Shown: positions 24,823-33,491, counted from the stretch's first letter. The stretch: DNA of 64,000 nt from CBDANO01 sp965197665 (GCA_965197665.1 CBDANO010000001.1:62001-126000); one strand, 5' to 3'. The notes: generated by a model from the letters alone, not told the origin. Numbers and translations: made by a program.

Positions 24823-25122
24823 ATGTACGTCATGGTAGTTTGGGGCAAACTGCGCCTGGGGGCCTGGGAGCAATACGAGACCTTCTACAACGAGCGGGTT
24901 AAAGGTACCGCCAGCGGCGTGAAAGGCCTCCGGGAACGCCAGTTGCTGCGCAGCGCCGAGGACCCGGACGAGGGGATGAGCATCAGCTTTTGGGAATCTC
25001 ACGAAGACCTTCTCAACTACGAAAGAAGTGAGCTGCGCCAGAGCTTGGCGAAGGAAGCGGAGCATCTCTACCGCGGCGATTTCTGGGTCAAGCACTTCGA
25101 GGTCCGCGACGTCGGGAGATAG
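24823..25122 (+). CDS. ABM-like small protein, paralogue 2
   Basis: 99 residues, clearly related to the 24240 product: MYVMVVWGKLRLGAWEQYETFYN, LRERQLLRSAEDPDEGMSISFWES, and an identical end motif FWVKHFEV. It lacks the YYQPWAYPRG insertion of the first copy. I choose ATG 24823 with GGGAGGTG upstream; a start at 24814 is also open. It probably forms a dimeric barrel. The function is not determined by sequence. Confidence 0.75.
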   Translation: MYVMVVWGKLRLGAWEQYETFYNERVKGTASGVKGLRERQLLRSAEDPDEGMSISFWESHEDLLNYERSELRQSLAKEAEHLYRGDFWVKHFEVRDVGR

Positions 25123-25160
25123 CCACTTCTCGACGACATCGAACCCGCCCAGGTTTTCCA

Positions 25161-25179
25161 GGCCGGTTTGAAACCGGCC
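25161..25179. repeat. Palindromic intergenic repeat, copy 2
   Basis: GGCCGGTTTGAAACCGGCC, identical to copies at 20777 and 41227. A further half (ATCAAACCGG) follows within 20 bases. Confidence 0.85.
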
Positions 25180-25270
25180 CGCCCCCAGGGATCAAACCGG
25201 CATTTCCGATGAAAATTGATCGGTCTTTCTTTAACACGCGACGGCTACGCAGGACAACCGGGAGGTCTTG

Positions 25271-26218
25271 ATGAGGTTCGGCTTCTATCTACCTGATTCG
25301 GGGTTTGCCAGCCATCCCAATGCCTTGGACGAGACCGCCCGCCTTGGCGACCAACTGGGGTTCGATTGCATGGTAGCGCCGGACCATATCATCGAGCCCC
25401 GCCAAATCGCTTCGGCTTACCCCTATTCGGTCGGCGGCGAGTTCGGCCGCTGGGAGAGAGTCAGCGGCGACTGGCCGGAGCAAATCACTACTTTAGCCTA
25501 CCTCGCCGGCATCACCGAGCGCATAAGGCTGGTGACCAGCGTTATGATCGTCCCCTACCGCAACCCTATCCTCACCGCCAAAATGCTGGCCACCGTAGAC
25601 GTACTCTCCAAGGGCCGCCTCACCGTGGGAGTAGGCGTGGGCTGGATGGAGGAGGAATTCCTGGCCTTGGACGCGCCGCCCTTCCGTGAGAGAGGGGCAG
25701 TGACCGACGAATACCTGAGAGCCTACGTAGAGCTTTGGACCCAAGAAACTCCTACGTTCGAAGGCAAATATTGCCGTTTCTCCAACCTTGCCTTTCTACC
25801 CAAACCCATTCAAGACCCTCATCCACCAATCTGGGTGGGCGGGCATAGCCGGCGGGCTATCCGCCGGGCGGCGGAGCTCGGCGACGCTTGGCACCCGGTG
25901 GGGGCGATTCCGGCCTCGCCCTTGGATCCCGCGGAGTTGGCGGAGAGCGTGGCGTTGCTGCACCGCTATGCCGAAAGAGCCGGGCGGGACCCGGCAAGCA
26001 TAGACGTAGCGATGAAAGCTCCCCTCTACGACGTGGACCTTGACTCGTCGGCAGTGCGGCGCCGCTTCACTGGAGCGACGAACCAAGTCCGCCAAGACAT
26101 CCAAGCCTACGCCGACGCGGGACTGAGCCACATCATCTTCGATTTTCGACGGCCTGAGTTGGGAAGAAGCTTGGAGCTCATGGAGTGGTTTGCCAAAGAG
26201 GTGATGGCCGGCGGCTAG
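25271..26218 (+). CDS. LLM class F420-dependent oxidoreductase
   Basis: A 315-residue luciferase-like TIM barrel of the TIGR03619-like group: MRFGFYLPDSG, LGFDCMVAPDHI, TERIRLVTSVMIVPYRNPILTAKMLATVDVLSKGRLTVGVGVGW, and HPPIWVGGHSRRAIRRAAELGDAW. Typical members use F420H2. I use ATG 25271 directly after GGAGGT. It is adjacent to the ABM-like proteins and the CMD protein, so all may act on one substrate, but that is only context. Confidence 0.88.
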   Translation: MRFGFYLPDSGFASHPNALDETARLGDQLGFDCMVAPDHIIEPRQIASAYPYSVGGEFGRWERVSGDWPEQITTLAYLAGITERIRLVTSVMIVPYRNPILTAKMLATVDVLSKGRLTVGVGVGWMEEEFLALDAPPFRERGAVTDEYLRAYVELWTQETPTFEGKYCRFSNLAFLPKPIQDPHPPIWVGGHSRRAIRRAAELGDAWHPVGAIPASPLDPAELAESVALLHRYAERAGRDPASIDVAMKAPLYDVDLDSSAVRRRFTGATNQVRQDIQAYADAGLSHIIFDFRRPELGRSLELMEWFAKEVMAGG

Positions 26219-26257
26219 GCGGGCCCACGGCTGGGTTCCGGTGATAGATCCCTCGCA

Positions 26258-26276
26258 GGCCCGGTCTAAGACCGGC
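26258..26276. repeat. Palindromic intergenic repeat, variant copy
   Basis: GGCCCGGTCTAAGACCGGCC-like hairpin between two genes, a diverged relative of the GGCCGGTTTGAAACCGGCC family. Confidence 0.55.
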
Positions 26277-26330
26277 CTCCGGCAAATGCGCTGCCCGGTT
26301 GCCAACAGTAGCTGTTCAGGAGGTACCACC

Positions 26331-27137
26331 TTGACTACTTTGGAGGAGCGGTATCAAAAGGGCCAATCAATGCGCGCCCTGATGGCCGGGGGCGATATTA
26401 GCCATTACAGTATTCCGGGCATAGACCAGTTGGCGCCCGACCTCAAGCGAATAATCGACGAAGCGCTGTTTGGCTCAATCTGGACTCGACCGGTACTAAC
26501 CGTCAATCAACGGGGCTTCTGTACCATCTCGGCGCTGCTGGCTCTGGGACAGCTCCCCTTACTAAGACGGCACATCGAGCGGTCTTTGAATCTCGGACTG
26601 CCGCCCCAACAGATAGTGGAGGTGTTCATATTGCTCACCTTCTACGTTGGAGTGCCGGCCGTTGAAGCCGCCATGCGAATCGCCAAGGCGGTGTTCGAGA
26701 AGCGGGGCATCCAGTTCACTCCCACCGAGACCTACGATACGGACCGCACCGTCGAGCAACTGTATGAAACCGGCGCTCAAGCGTATGAGGAGCACATAGG
26801 CGACATATTCGCCTACTATACGGACAATCCCACTGCCGCCGAGATGCAGCGCTTGATTTACGAGTATCACTGGGGAGCAATCTATACCCGCCCTCACTTG
26901 GACGCCAAAATTCGCGCCATGTGCTCCTTGGCCGCCTTGACCGTGCAGGGCCGCTACGACCGTCAAATCCGGGTCCGCATCGAGGGCGCTCTCCGGGTCG
27001 GCGTCACGCCCAATGAGATAATGGAGGTCTTCATGCAGGTCATGCTGTACGGAGGCTACATCACCACCAGCGCCATAATGCAGATTGCCGGGTCCGTATT
27101 TACCGAACACGGTCTATCGATGGAGGACGGCGGATAA
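26331..27137 (+). CDS. Carboxymuconolactone decarboxylase family protein with two CMD domains
   Basis: 268 residues from the TTG at 26331, which has AGGAGGT six bases upstream. Two tandem CMD-like modules: the first around residues 35-130 (IWTRPVLTVNQRGFCTISALLALGQLPLLRRHIERSLNLGLPPQQIVEV), the second around residues 165-265 (IYTRPHLDAKIRAMCSLAALTVQGRYDRQIRVRIEGALRVGVTPNEIMEV). The redox CxxC of AhpD-like peroxidases is absent, so it is nearer gamma-carboxymuconolactone decarboxylase or an unassigned subfamily. Single-domain forms are the norm. Confidence 0.85.
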   Translation: MTTLEERYQKGQSMRALMAGGDISHYSIPGIDQLAPDLKRIIDEALFGSIWTRPVLTVNQRGFCTISALLALGQLPLLRRHIERSLNLGLPPQQIVEVFILLTFYVGVPAVEAAMRIAKAVFEKRGIQFTPTETYDTDRTVEQLYETGAQAYEEHIGDIFAYYTDNPTAAEMQRLIYEYHWGAIYTRPHLDAKIRAMCSLAALTVQGRYDRQIRVRIEGALRVGVTPNEIMEVFMQVMLYGGYITTSAIMQIAGSVFTEHGLSMEDGG

Positions 27138-27516
27138 AGTGTGGGGTTCCCCGGACCCTCGCGTCAGGGCCGGCCTGAGGCGGCATGATTACCTCCGGCG
27201 CGCCGGGAGCAGCCCGGTAAGAGCATCATAGAATTGACCCGCCGACTCTAAAGGCATACAATCTCCCCCAATCACAGGGGCCCGCGCCTAGCCGGCGCGT
27301 AATCCCTCGCCGTACATTCGCCCGAGCCGGATTTCTTCCCCCTTCGCCTTGGGTTGAGCCCAGCAATGGGCGGCCCGTAGGCGAGCTTGAGTTCCAGCAA
27401 AGGGCCGCTTAGGTCGAAGGAGTCCGACCGCTTTCATCAGGCCGGAGAGTCCTCGAGAAGACGGGCGGGAAGCTACGCCGGTTGCGGGCGTCAATCTAGA
27501 TGAGGCAGGTGTAAAA
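27138..27516 (+). other. 379-bp intergenic region with a promoter and long leader
   Basis: Starts with GC-rich repeats, then a promoter (27234-27262), then about 250 bases of GC-rich, hairpin-prone leader before ATG 27517 (for example GGGCCCGCGCC and GCCGGCGCG near 27280-27300). No tRNA or known riboswitch core was recognised. A minus-strand frame (27288-27557) overlaps the leader but shows no protein-like pattern. Confidence 0.5.
27234..27262 (+). promoter_or_regulatory. Predicted promoter for the hydrolase/methyltransferase gene
   Basis: TTGACC (27234-27239), 17 bp, TACAAT (27257-27262). A start near 27269 would leave an unusually long leader of about 248 bases. Confidence 0.5.
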
Positions 27517-28863
27517 ATGGCGACAAGTGCCGAGGTTGCGGTTGAAGAACGAATCATGCAACTTCTTCAACACCTGGGCATTGCCAAGGCCCACTTCGCC
27601 GCCCGCGGCGCCGGCGACTGGAGCGGGCTGGTGACTTCCCACCCGGAAGTCATATCCTCTCTAACCCTAGTCTGCCCTCAGGGGTTCGACCCGGAGCATC
27701 TCGCTGCCGTCGCCCCCAGGCTACTGGTCATAAACGGCGACCAAGGCGCCACTGCGGAGATGGTCGACCGCAATCTACAGGGCATGCCGGATGCGGCGAC
27801 GGTTGCCCTGTCCGACTATCCCACCCCCAACACTTATGCGGACGTGGCCGCCGAGCGTAAAGAGGACATCAGCGCCAGAATCCTCGAGTTCCTGGAGCGC
27901 ATGGACCAGGCCAGCGAGTCCACTCTCGCGCCTCCCGCCGGACTGTCGAATCATAACCACGGAGAAGTCGCCAACATTTCTTACCGGGTGGTGGGGTCGG
28001 GGCCGCCGCTGGTGTTACTCCCCCTCAACGCCGCTCCCTCCCAATGGGACCCGATTCTGCCCAGGCTGAGCCAAGCCTATTCCAACGTCGTCCTCGGCGG
28101 CCCCGAGTTGGGGATGGTAGCCAGCTTGGAAGCCCGGGGCCGGACGCCGGGATACTTGGGGGCTATGCGGAACTTGCTGCACGCAGCCCAATTGCGTCCT
28201 GGCGAGTCCGTCCTAGAGGTCGGTTGCGGAACAGGGGTCTTGGACCGCTGGCTGGCCCGCCGCACCAGAGGCCGAAACCGTATCGTCGGCGTCGACGTCA
28301 GCGCCTTCTTCTTGAGGGAAGCTTCGGCCCTAGCCAAGAAGGAGGGACTGGAGGAGATGCTCGAGTTCCAGACGGGCCGCGCCGAGGCATTGCCCTTCCC
28401 CGACGGCAGTTTTGACGTGGCTATGTCCAGCACCGTGATTCAACGAGTGAATGCCAACCAAATGCTGTCGGAGATGGTCCGGATCACCAAACCGGGCGGG
28501 AGGGTAGCTGTGGTCGGCCACGCCCATGACATGCCGCTATGGATTAACCTGCCCCTGGCGCCCGCGCTCAAGTCCAAGGTCGAGTCTCCGCCATGGACCA
28601 TGGATTCCGGCCACGAGCAGGGGTGCGACGATGCTACGCTCTACCGCCGGTTCCACGAAGCCGGTCTGTCCAAAATAAGCATGTTTCCCTATATAGCCAC
28701 CTTCTCTACCGGCGCCCGTCTCGAATCTTTGCAAGCAACCATTCTGCCCACTCTAACTCCCGATGAAGGGGAGGAGTGGCGCACCGCGGTAACTCAAGCC
28801 CAAGGGGAAGGCACTTTCTTCATTTCTACACCTTTTCACTGCGCCGTGGGAACGAAGGTTTGA
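27517..28863 (+). CDS. Chimeric protein: degenerate alpha/beta-hydrolase parts plus class I SAM methyltransferase
   Basis: 448 residues. Residues 220-380 form a class I methyltransferase: motif I VLEVGCGTGVLD (232-243), IVGVDVSAFFL, LPFPDGSFDVAMSSTVIQ, and MVRITKPGGRVAVVGH. The first 210 residues look like rearranged alpha/beta-hydrolase: residues 40-130 resemble a post-nucleophile half (SHPEVISSLTLVCPQGF, LLVINGDQG), and residues 154-209 an N-terminal half (ISYRVVGSGPPLVLLPL). No GxSxG nucleophile is present, so hydrolase activity is unlikely. The stop overlaps the start of the next lipoprotein gene. The methyl acceptor is unknown. Confidence 0.8.
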   Translation: MATSAEVAVEERIMQLLQHLGIAKAHFAARGAGDWSGLVTSHPEVISSLTLVCPQGFDPEHLAAVAPRLLVINGDQGATAEMVDRNLQGMPDAATVALSDYPTPNTYADVAAERKEDISARILEFLERMDQASESTLAPPAGLSNHNHGEVANISYRVVGSGPPLVLLPLNAAPSQWDPILPRLSQAYSNVVLGGPELGMVASLEARGRTPGYLGAMRNLLHAAQLRPGESVLEVGCGTGVLDRWLARRTRGRNRIVGVDVSAFFLREASALAKKEGLEEMLEFQTGRAEALPFPDGSFDVAMSSTVIQRVNANQMLSEMVRITKPGGRVAVVGHAHDMPLWINLPLAPALKSKVESPPWTMDSGHEQGCDDATLYRRFHEAGLSKISMFPYIATFSTGARLESLQATILPTLTPDEGEEWRTAVTQAQGEGTFFISTPFHCAVGTKV

Positions 28864-29759
28864 GGGTTCTTCTTGCTCCCGGGCGATGGGCCTGGGCCGG
28901 CTCGTTTGCTCTTGTCTTCTTGGCGGCGTGCTCGAGCTCGCCAACCTCCACTCCCTTGCCTCAAGCGCCTGAACTAAGCGCAATCATCGTTACCAGCGAT
29001 CACAGCGTTGGGGTCAACCGGGTCATCTTCGGCTTGGTCGATATCGACGGGATGCCGGTGCGGTTGGACGAGGTCCCGGTCCGCGCGGCCTACCTGGGAC
29101 CCGAAGAGAACCCTGACGCCCGACCGGACGCGGCAAACGCCAAGTTCATCCGATGGCCGTCGGGGGTACAAGGCGTTTTTTCCACCAACCTGGAATTCAA
29201 CGTCCCCGGAATTTGGGAGGTGGAGGTGGACGCCCCAACCCCGGAGGGCCGGGTAGTAACCATTCGAAGCGCAACTCAGGTACGGGCCGAGTCCAGCACC
29301 CCCGGCATCGGCAAACCGGCCCCGGCCAGCGTGACGCCTACGGCCGCCCTTGTCGAAGACCTGGCTGCCATCACCACGTCTCCCGCCCCGGACCCGGACC
29401 TATACTGGTTATCCGTTCACGAGGCCTTGCAGGCGGGGATGCCCGCTGTTGTGGTGTTCGCAACTCCGGCATTCTGCCTGACGGCGGTCTGCGGCCCCCA
29501 AGTGTCGGTCCTCTCCCAATTGAAAGAGCAGTACTCGGGCCGGGCCAACTTCATCCACGTAGAAGTGGTCAAGGACCCCCACCTAGTCCAAGGGGGCCGC
29601 CCGTCGGTGGAATTCGTCGAGGCGGTCAAGGAATGGGGCCTGCCCACCGAGCCTTGGACTTTCATCATCGACAAGGAGGGTCTGGTGCAGGCCAAATTCG
29701 AAGCTTTCGCTACTTTGGGAGAGCTGGCGGACTCCCTAGAACAAGTGGCCCTCAACTAA
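28860..29759 (+). CDS. Thioredoxin-like lipoprotein
   Basis: 299 residues from a TTG at 28860 that overlaps the upstream TGA (TTGA). This start gives a lipoprotein signal: basic RVLLAPGR, a hydrophobic stretch and the lipobox FLAAC with Cys about residue 24. The middle is a beta-rich domain of about 120 residues (VNRVIFGLVDIDGMPVRLDEV; LEFNVPGIWEVEVDAP). The C-terminal 110 residues are thioredoxin-like (MPAVVVFATPAFCLTAVCGP, FIHVEVVKDP, LPTEPWTFIIDKEGLV) with two Cys spaced CxxxxC, not CxxC. Likely surface-anchored; electron partner unknown. Confidence 0.78.
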   Translation: MRVLLAPGRWAWAGSFALVFLAACSSSPTSTPLPQAPELSAIIVTSDHSVGVNRVIFGLVDIDGMPVRLDEVPVRAAYLGPEENPDARPDAANAKFIRWPSGVQGVFSTNLEFNVPGIWEVEVDAPTPEGRVVTIRSATQVRAESSTPGIGKPAPASVTPTAALVEDLAAITTSPAPDPDLYWLSVHEALQAGMPAVVVFATPAFCLTAVCGPQVSVLSQLKEQYSGRANFIHVEVVKDPHLVQGGRPSVEFVEAVKEWGLPTEPWTFIIDKEGLVQAKFEAFATLGELADSLEQVALN

Positions 29760-29853
29760 CTCGATGCGCAAGTTTTTCAGGCTGCGGATTGGATCGCCAG
29801 CACGACAACGTCTTCGTCAGACGCGCCCCCGCAACGGCCGCCGGGCATAGAAT

Positions 29854-30192
29854 CTAGTCGCGAATATTCACCGCCACCAGAGAATCTCCCCGGGTCTCGT
29901 AGTCCACAAGCACGCTCAGGCCCATTAATTGGTGCTCCCGCAGATGGGACGGCGTAAAACCGGTAAATCCTGGATCGGTTGCAAAGGTCCAGACCCTGCC
30001 GGCGTCGTCCCGAATGGTCAGGACTTCCACGTCGGTGATATTGCGGCCAACCACTTCAACAACCATGCCCCGCACCTGTCCGGACCCCGCCGCCGTATCG
30101 CCGCCGCAGGCCGCAGCAAGCAAAAGGCTCGCCAACAGAGCGAGCATCAACCCCGCCCCCGCCCGGACAGAGTTCCACTGAGATACCCTCAA
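29854..30192 (-). CDS. Small lipoprotein of unknown function
   Basis: 112 residues from a TTG start, with a hydrophobic signal ending in the lipobox LLAAAC (Cys about residue 29). The mature part is a small beta-rich domain (VRGMVVEVVGRNITDVEVLTIRDD, VDYETRGDSLVAVNIRD), which looks like an OB-fold-like domain. It lies 11 bp after the ABC-2 permease on the same strand, so it probably belongs to that operon as an extracytoplasmic accessory. The family is not recognised. Confidence 0.65.
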   Translation of the reverse strand: MRVSQWNSVRAGAGLMLALLASLLLAAACGGDTAAGSGQVRGMVVEVVGRNITDVEVLTIRDDAGRVWTFATDPGFTGFTPSHLREHQLMGLSVLVDYETRGDSLVAVNIRD

Positions 30193-30203
30193 GCAGCATG
30201 TCC

Positions 30204-31292
30204 TCAGCTAAACCGGAACACTCTAATGGCCACCGCGGCGGTGGCCAAAACCCACAACCCCATGACGCCAAGTTGGGGCCACGTGTCCCATATTTGGCCG
30301 CTGTCGATGGCGACCACGCGCAACGCGTCCAACATGGGAGTTAGCGGCAATACTTGGGCGGCGTGAGGCAGTACCCACGGCAGCGTAGCGGTGGAGAAGA
30401 AAGTGCCCGCAAAGAACATCATGGGCAGGGCGACGGCGTTCCCCATGCCGGAAGCCGCCGCCGGGTTGCGCGCCCACGCCGATAAGATAAATCCGATGTT
30501 CAAGAACACCAGCGTGCCGAGCAAAGCGATCAAGAAGATCCACGCCGCATTCCCGTGAACGCTGGCCCCAAAAGCGAACACCCCTACCAGCAGAATGATA
30601 GCCACTTGCACCGCCGCCAGCACTAGGTGGGCGCTGACCTCGCCGGCGAAGTACTTCCAAATGGGCAGCGGGGTCACCAGCAATCGCTTCAAGATAGATT
30701 GGTTGCGGTAAGTGCTTACCCGCACCGCTATGGATATGATGGAGTTGGTCATTATTCCAAAGCCGATCAGTCCCATGAGCACTTCGTCGAAGTAGTCCAC
30801 TTCAGGAACTTCCAACACTTCGGTGGTAACCAACGAAGACGGCGGGACCCATTGGCCCGGCGGCTGCGTTTCGGCAACCAGGCCGCGGACGAGTCCATCG
30901 ACCAACTGGTTCCTTTGGCGGTCTTGGGAATTGTAATAGAGCAGGACGGGGACCGGGCCGGCCGGATCGGCCCGCGCCGAAGCGCTTTGAAAACCCTCGG
31001 GAATGACAACCAAGTAGTCCAACTTCCGTTGGGCCAAGCGGCGCCGGCCTTCGCCTACGTCAGGCGGGCCGGGTTCCATTTCCAGGAATTCGATGGCCGC
31101 CAGCTTGCCGCTCAGCAGCCGGGAGCCGGGGTTGTCGGCTCGGTCTACCACCGCCAAGCTTCCGGAGCCGACGCCCTTAAAATCGAAAAGGCCGAAAATC
31201 ACAACCAAGAGGAGGGGGAACAAAAGGGCCCAAAAGGCGGCTTGGCGGTTGCGCGCCAGCATCTTGAGGTTGGCGACGGTCAGGGCCAGCAC
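30204..31292 (-). CDS. ABC-2 type transporter permease
   Basis: A 362-residue membrane subunit. There is one N-terminal helix (NRQAAFWALLFPLLLVVIFGLF), then an external domain of about 150 residues (including GSRLLSGKLAAIEFLEM and LVVIPEGF), then five helices at about 180-355 (IGFGIMTNSIISIAV, SAHLVLAAVQVAIILLVGVF, IALLGTLVFLNIGFI, ending MGLWVLATAAVAIRVFRF). This is the NatB/YhgE-like ABC-2 exporter plan. Paired with the ATPase 2 bp upstream. The exported substrate (drug, lipid or ion) cannot be inferred. Confidence 0.88.
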   Translation of the reverse strand: MLALTVANLKMLARNRQAAFWALLFPLLLVVIFGLFDFKGVGSGSLAVVDRADNPGSRLLSGKLAAIEFLEMEPGPPDVGEGRRRLAQRKLDYLVVIPEGFQSASARADPAGPVPVLLYYNSQDRQRNQLVDGLVRGLVAETQPPGQWVPPSSLVTTEVLEVPEVDYFDEVLMGLIGFGIMTNSIISIAVRVSTYRNQSILKRLLVTPLPIWKYFAGEVSAHLVLAAVQVAIILLVGVFAFGASVHGNAAWIFLIALLGTLVFLNIGFILSAWARNPAAASGMGNAVALPMMFFAGTFFSTATLPWVLPHAAQVLPLTPMLDALRVVAIDSGQIWDTWPQLGVMGLWVLATAAVAIRVFRFS

Positions 31293-31294
31293 GG

Positions 31295-32218
31295 CTAGTC
31301 GCGAAGTTCATTGCCGGTTAATTCGAGGAATACGTCTTCCAGGGTTACCGGCGTGACTTCGAGATGCTCCAAGCTGATATCGCTTCGAACGATCTCATCC
31401 AGGATGGTACCGAGAGCCGTGGGAGTGTTTCGCAGCCGTAGCAAGTAGGCGTTTCCTTCCAGGGCTTGGACTACCTCGACACTCCCGTTGAGCGACGCGG
31501 CCTGAGGCTCGGTCAAGGGGCCGGCCACCACCAGCTTTACAGTGTAAGCGCCGCCCAAGCGGTTGATCAGGTCGCCGGGCGTGTCCACCGCCACCAACCG
31601 TCCCCGGTCCATGATCGCCAGGCGGTGGCACAAGGTCTCGGCTTCCTCCATGTAGTGAGTGGTCAATACGACGGTGGCTCCTTGCTGATGAATCTCTTGC
31701 ACCAAGGCCCACACATTGCGGCGCGCTTGAGGGTCCAAGCCGGTGGTGGGCTCGTCAAGGATCACCAACTCCGGAGAATTGACCAAGCTGGCCGCCACGG
31801 TGAACCGTTGCCGCTGCCCACCGGACAGCTGGTTTAGCTTGCTGCCGCCCTTATCGCTTAGCCCGACTCTTTCCAACAGACTGCCGGGGGCCGCCCGGTT
31901 TGGGTAAAACGTGCCAAGAAGGGCCAGAATCTCCTTCAAGGTGAGGTGGTCATGGTAGGCGGAAGATTGGAGTTGAACGCCGATCTTGGCTTTTACTTTG
32001 GCCGGTTCCTCTAGGACGTTCATGCCCAGGACTTCCACATGGCCCCGGGTGGGTTTTTGCAGGCCTTCGATTATCTCCAAGGTCGTGGTCTTTCCCGCGC
32101 CGTTGGGTCCCAGAATGCCGAAGATTTCACCCTTCCGAACGCTAAAAGAAACATCGTCTACGGCGATCAAAGACCCGAACCGCTTGACCAGTCTATCTAC
32201 TCGGACGGCATCGTCCAT
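31295..32218 (-). CDS. ABC transporter ATP-binding protein (DrrA/NatA-like)
   Basis: A 307-residue exporter ATPase. Walker A ILGPNGAGKTTTLEII, signature LSGGQRQRFTVAASLV, Walker B LVILDEPTTGLDPQ and the H-loop TTHYMEEAE are all intact, so it should hydrolyse ATP. The C-terminal about 80 residues form the DUF4162-type regulatory extension of this subfamily. A GTG sits just before the ATG at 32218, either of which could be the start. Cotranscribed with the permease and the small lipoprotein. Confidence 0.93.
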   Translation of the reverse strand: MDDAVRVDRLVKRFGSLIAVDDVSFSVRKGEIFGILGPNGAGKTTTLEIIEGLQKPTRGHVEVLGMNVLEEPAKVKAKIGVQLQSSAYHDHLTLKEILALLGTFYPNRAAPGSLLERVGLSDKGGSKLNQLSGGQRQRFTVAASLVNSPELVILDEPTTGLDPQARRNVWALVQEIHQQGATVVLTTHYMEEAETLCHRLAIMDRGRLVAVDTPGDLINRLGGAYTVKLVVAGPLTEPQAASLNGSVEVVQALEGNAYLLRLRNTPTALGTILDEIVRSDISLEHLEVTPVTLEDVFLELTGNELRD

Positions 32219-32291
32219 CACAGCATCCAGAATACTACTACAAACCCCAACTGACTAGGGATGCCGGCCCGCCCGCGAAGCCGGAAATTCA

Positions 32292-32320
32292 TTGACAAGG
32301 CTTAGGGGCTATGATACGTT
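32292..32320 (+). promoter_or_regulatory. Possible promoter of ctaA-ctaB
   Basis: TTGACA (32292-32297), 17 bp, TACGTT (32315-32320), about 200 bp before ctaA. The -10 box is weak. The rest of the 292-bp gap shows no further feature. Confidence 0.35.
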
Positions 32321-32522
32321 GCGGGTCAGGTCCCATGCCTCATTCTTGGACCACCCCACACAGCCCTTCTCCTCGCGCTAAGTACGGCTTGAAGCAACAA
32401 ATGGGGACAGACCCGCCCCTTCCCGGGCCTTGGCGGGTAAATGATCCAGGCCCTATAGAAATCAGCCGGGTTACGGTTGAGTCAACCGAACCGGCCCACT
32501 GGGGCGTTCACGCGTGGGCGGC

Positions 32523-33491
32523 ATGGCCATAGCCGAGACCAACAACGCCGTTCTCCGCCAAAACCGGTGGCTGTCGCTGTTTCGCGGCCTCTCCTTGATA
32601 ACGGTCCTTTCCACCTTTGCCTTGGTGATCATTGGGGCCGTGGTCCGGGTCACCGGGTCCGGCTTGGGGTGCCCCGATTGGCCCCTATGCCACGGCGGCG
32701 CGTTACCGCCTCTGGAGAGCAAAGCTGTCATCGAATTCACCCACCGGGTGGTTGCGTCCTTGCTCGTAGGCCCCCTAGTCCTAGCCACCAGCGCCGTTGC
32801 GTTGCTGGCTTTTCGTCGCGAGCGGTGGCTGGTAATACCCGCAATAACGGCCCTGTTACTGTTGCTGGCCCAAGCCCTGTTGGGCGGAGTCACCGTCCTC
32901 AACGAGTTGCCCGGCGCAATCGTGGCGGCCCACTTGGCCTTGGGAGAGGCTTTCTTGGCGTGCTTGGTCCTGGTGCTGGTCGTCGCTTATCAGGGAGGGC
33001 TGGAGCTAGGCGCCAAGGCATTACCCGACGGGCGGCCCGACCGTTTCCCCCTGCTGGCCGTGATCTCGGCTGTGGCGGTCTACGGCTTGCTGATATCCGG
33101 CTCCCTGGTGACCGTATCCGGGGCGACCGGCGCCTGTCTGGACTGGCCTCTATGTCAGGGAGAGGTGTTTCCCGGTGAGCGCCTGCAAGCAATACACATG
33201 GGCCACCGGATAGTATCCGTTATAATTGGACTGTTCGTTCTCTACTCTTTACATCTGGGCATGCGGCAGAGGCATCGCCCTTCCTACGTCAGGTTATTGT
33301 CCATGACGATAGCCGCTCTTTTCGTGGCCCAGGTGATGGTGGGAGCCGCAGCGGTTTGGTTGAAATTCCCGGTGGAGCTTAGGGCCTTGCATCAAGGAGT
33401 GGCTACCGCGGTTTGGGGTACTATGGCGGCGCTGGCGATGTTGAGTTGGACCCGGCGTCGTTCTCCGGACGAGGCGTCGTCTAATGCTTGA
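32523..33491 (+). CDS. ctaA: Heme A synthase, COX15/CtaA family
   Basis: Oxidises heme O to heme A in the membrane for aa3-type oxidases. The 322 residues have eight predicted helices and the conserved His sites: IEFTHRVVASL, IVAAHLALGE, IHMGHRIVSV and LHQGVATAVWG. Two extracytoplasmic Cys pairs occur, one in each half (GCPDWPLC and ACLDWPLC), a duplicated arrangement; many CtaA proteins keep only the first pair. ATG 32523 or GTG 32514 could start the protein. It overlaps ctaB by 8 bases. Confidence 0.9.
   Translation: MAIAETNNAVLRQNRWLSLFRGLSLITVLSTFALVIIGAVVRVTGSGLGCPDWPLCHGGALPPLESKAVIEFTHRVVASLLVGPLVLATSAVALLAFRRERWLVIPAITALLLLLAQALLGGVTVLNELPGAIVAAHLALGEAFLACLVLVLVVAYQGGLELGAKALPDGRPDRFPLLAVISAVAVYGLLISGSLVTVSGATGACLDWPLCQGEVFPGERLQAIHMGHRIVSVIIGLFVLYSLHLGMRQRHRPSYVRLLSMTIAALFVAQVMVGAAAVWLKFPVELRALHQGVATAVWGTMAALAMLSWTRRRSPDEASSNA

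Noticed and set aside
27288..27557. Minus-strand 89-residue frame
   Set aside because: Overlaps the leader and start of the methyltransferase gene; composition is Arg/Ser/Ala-rich like a shadow frame, with no recognisable motif.
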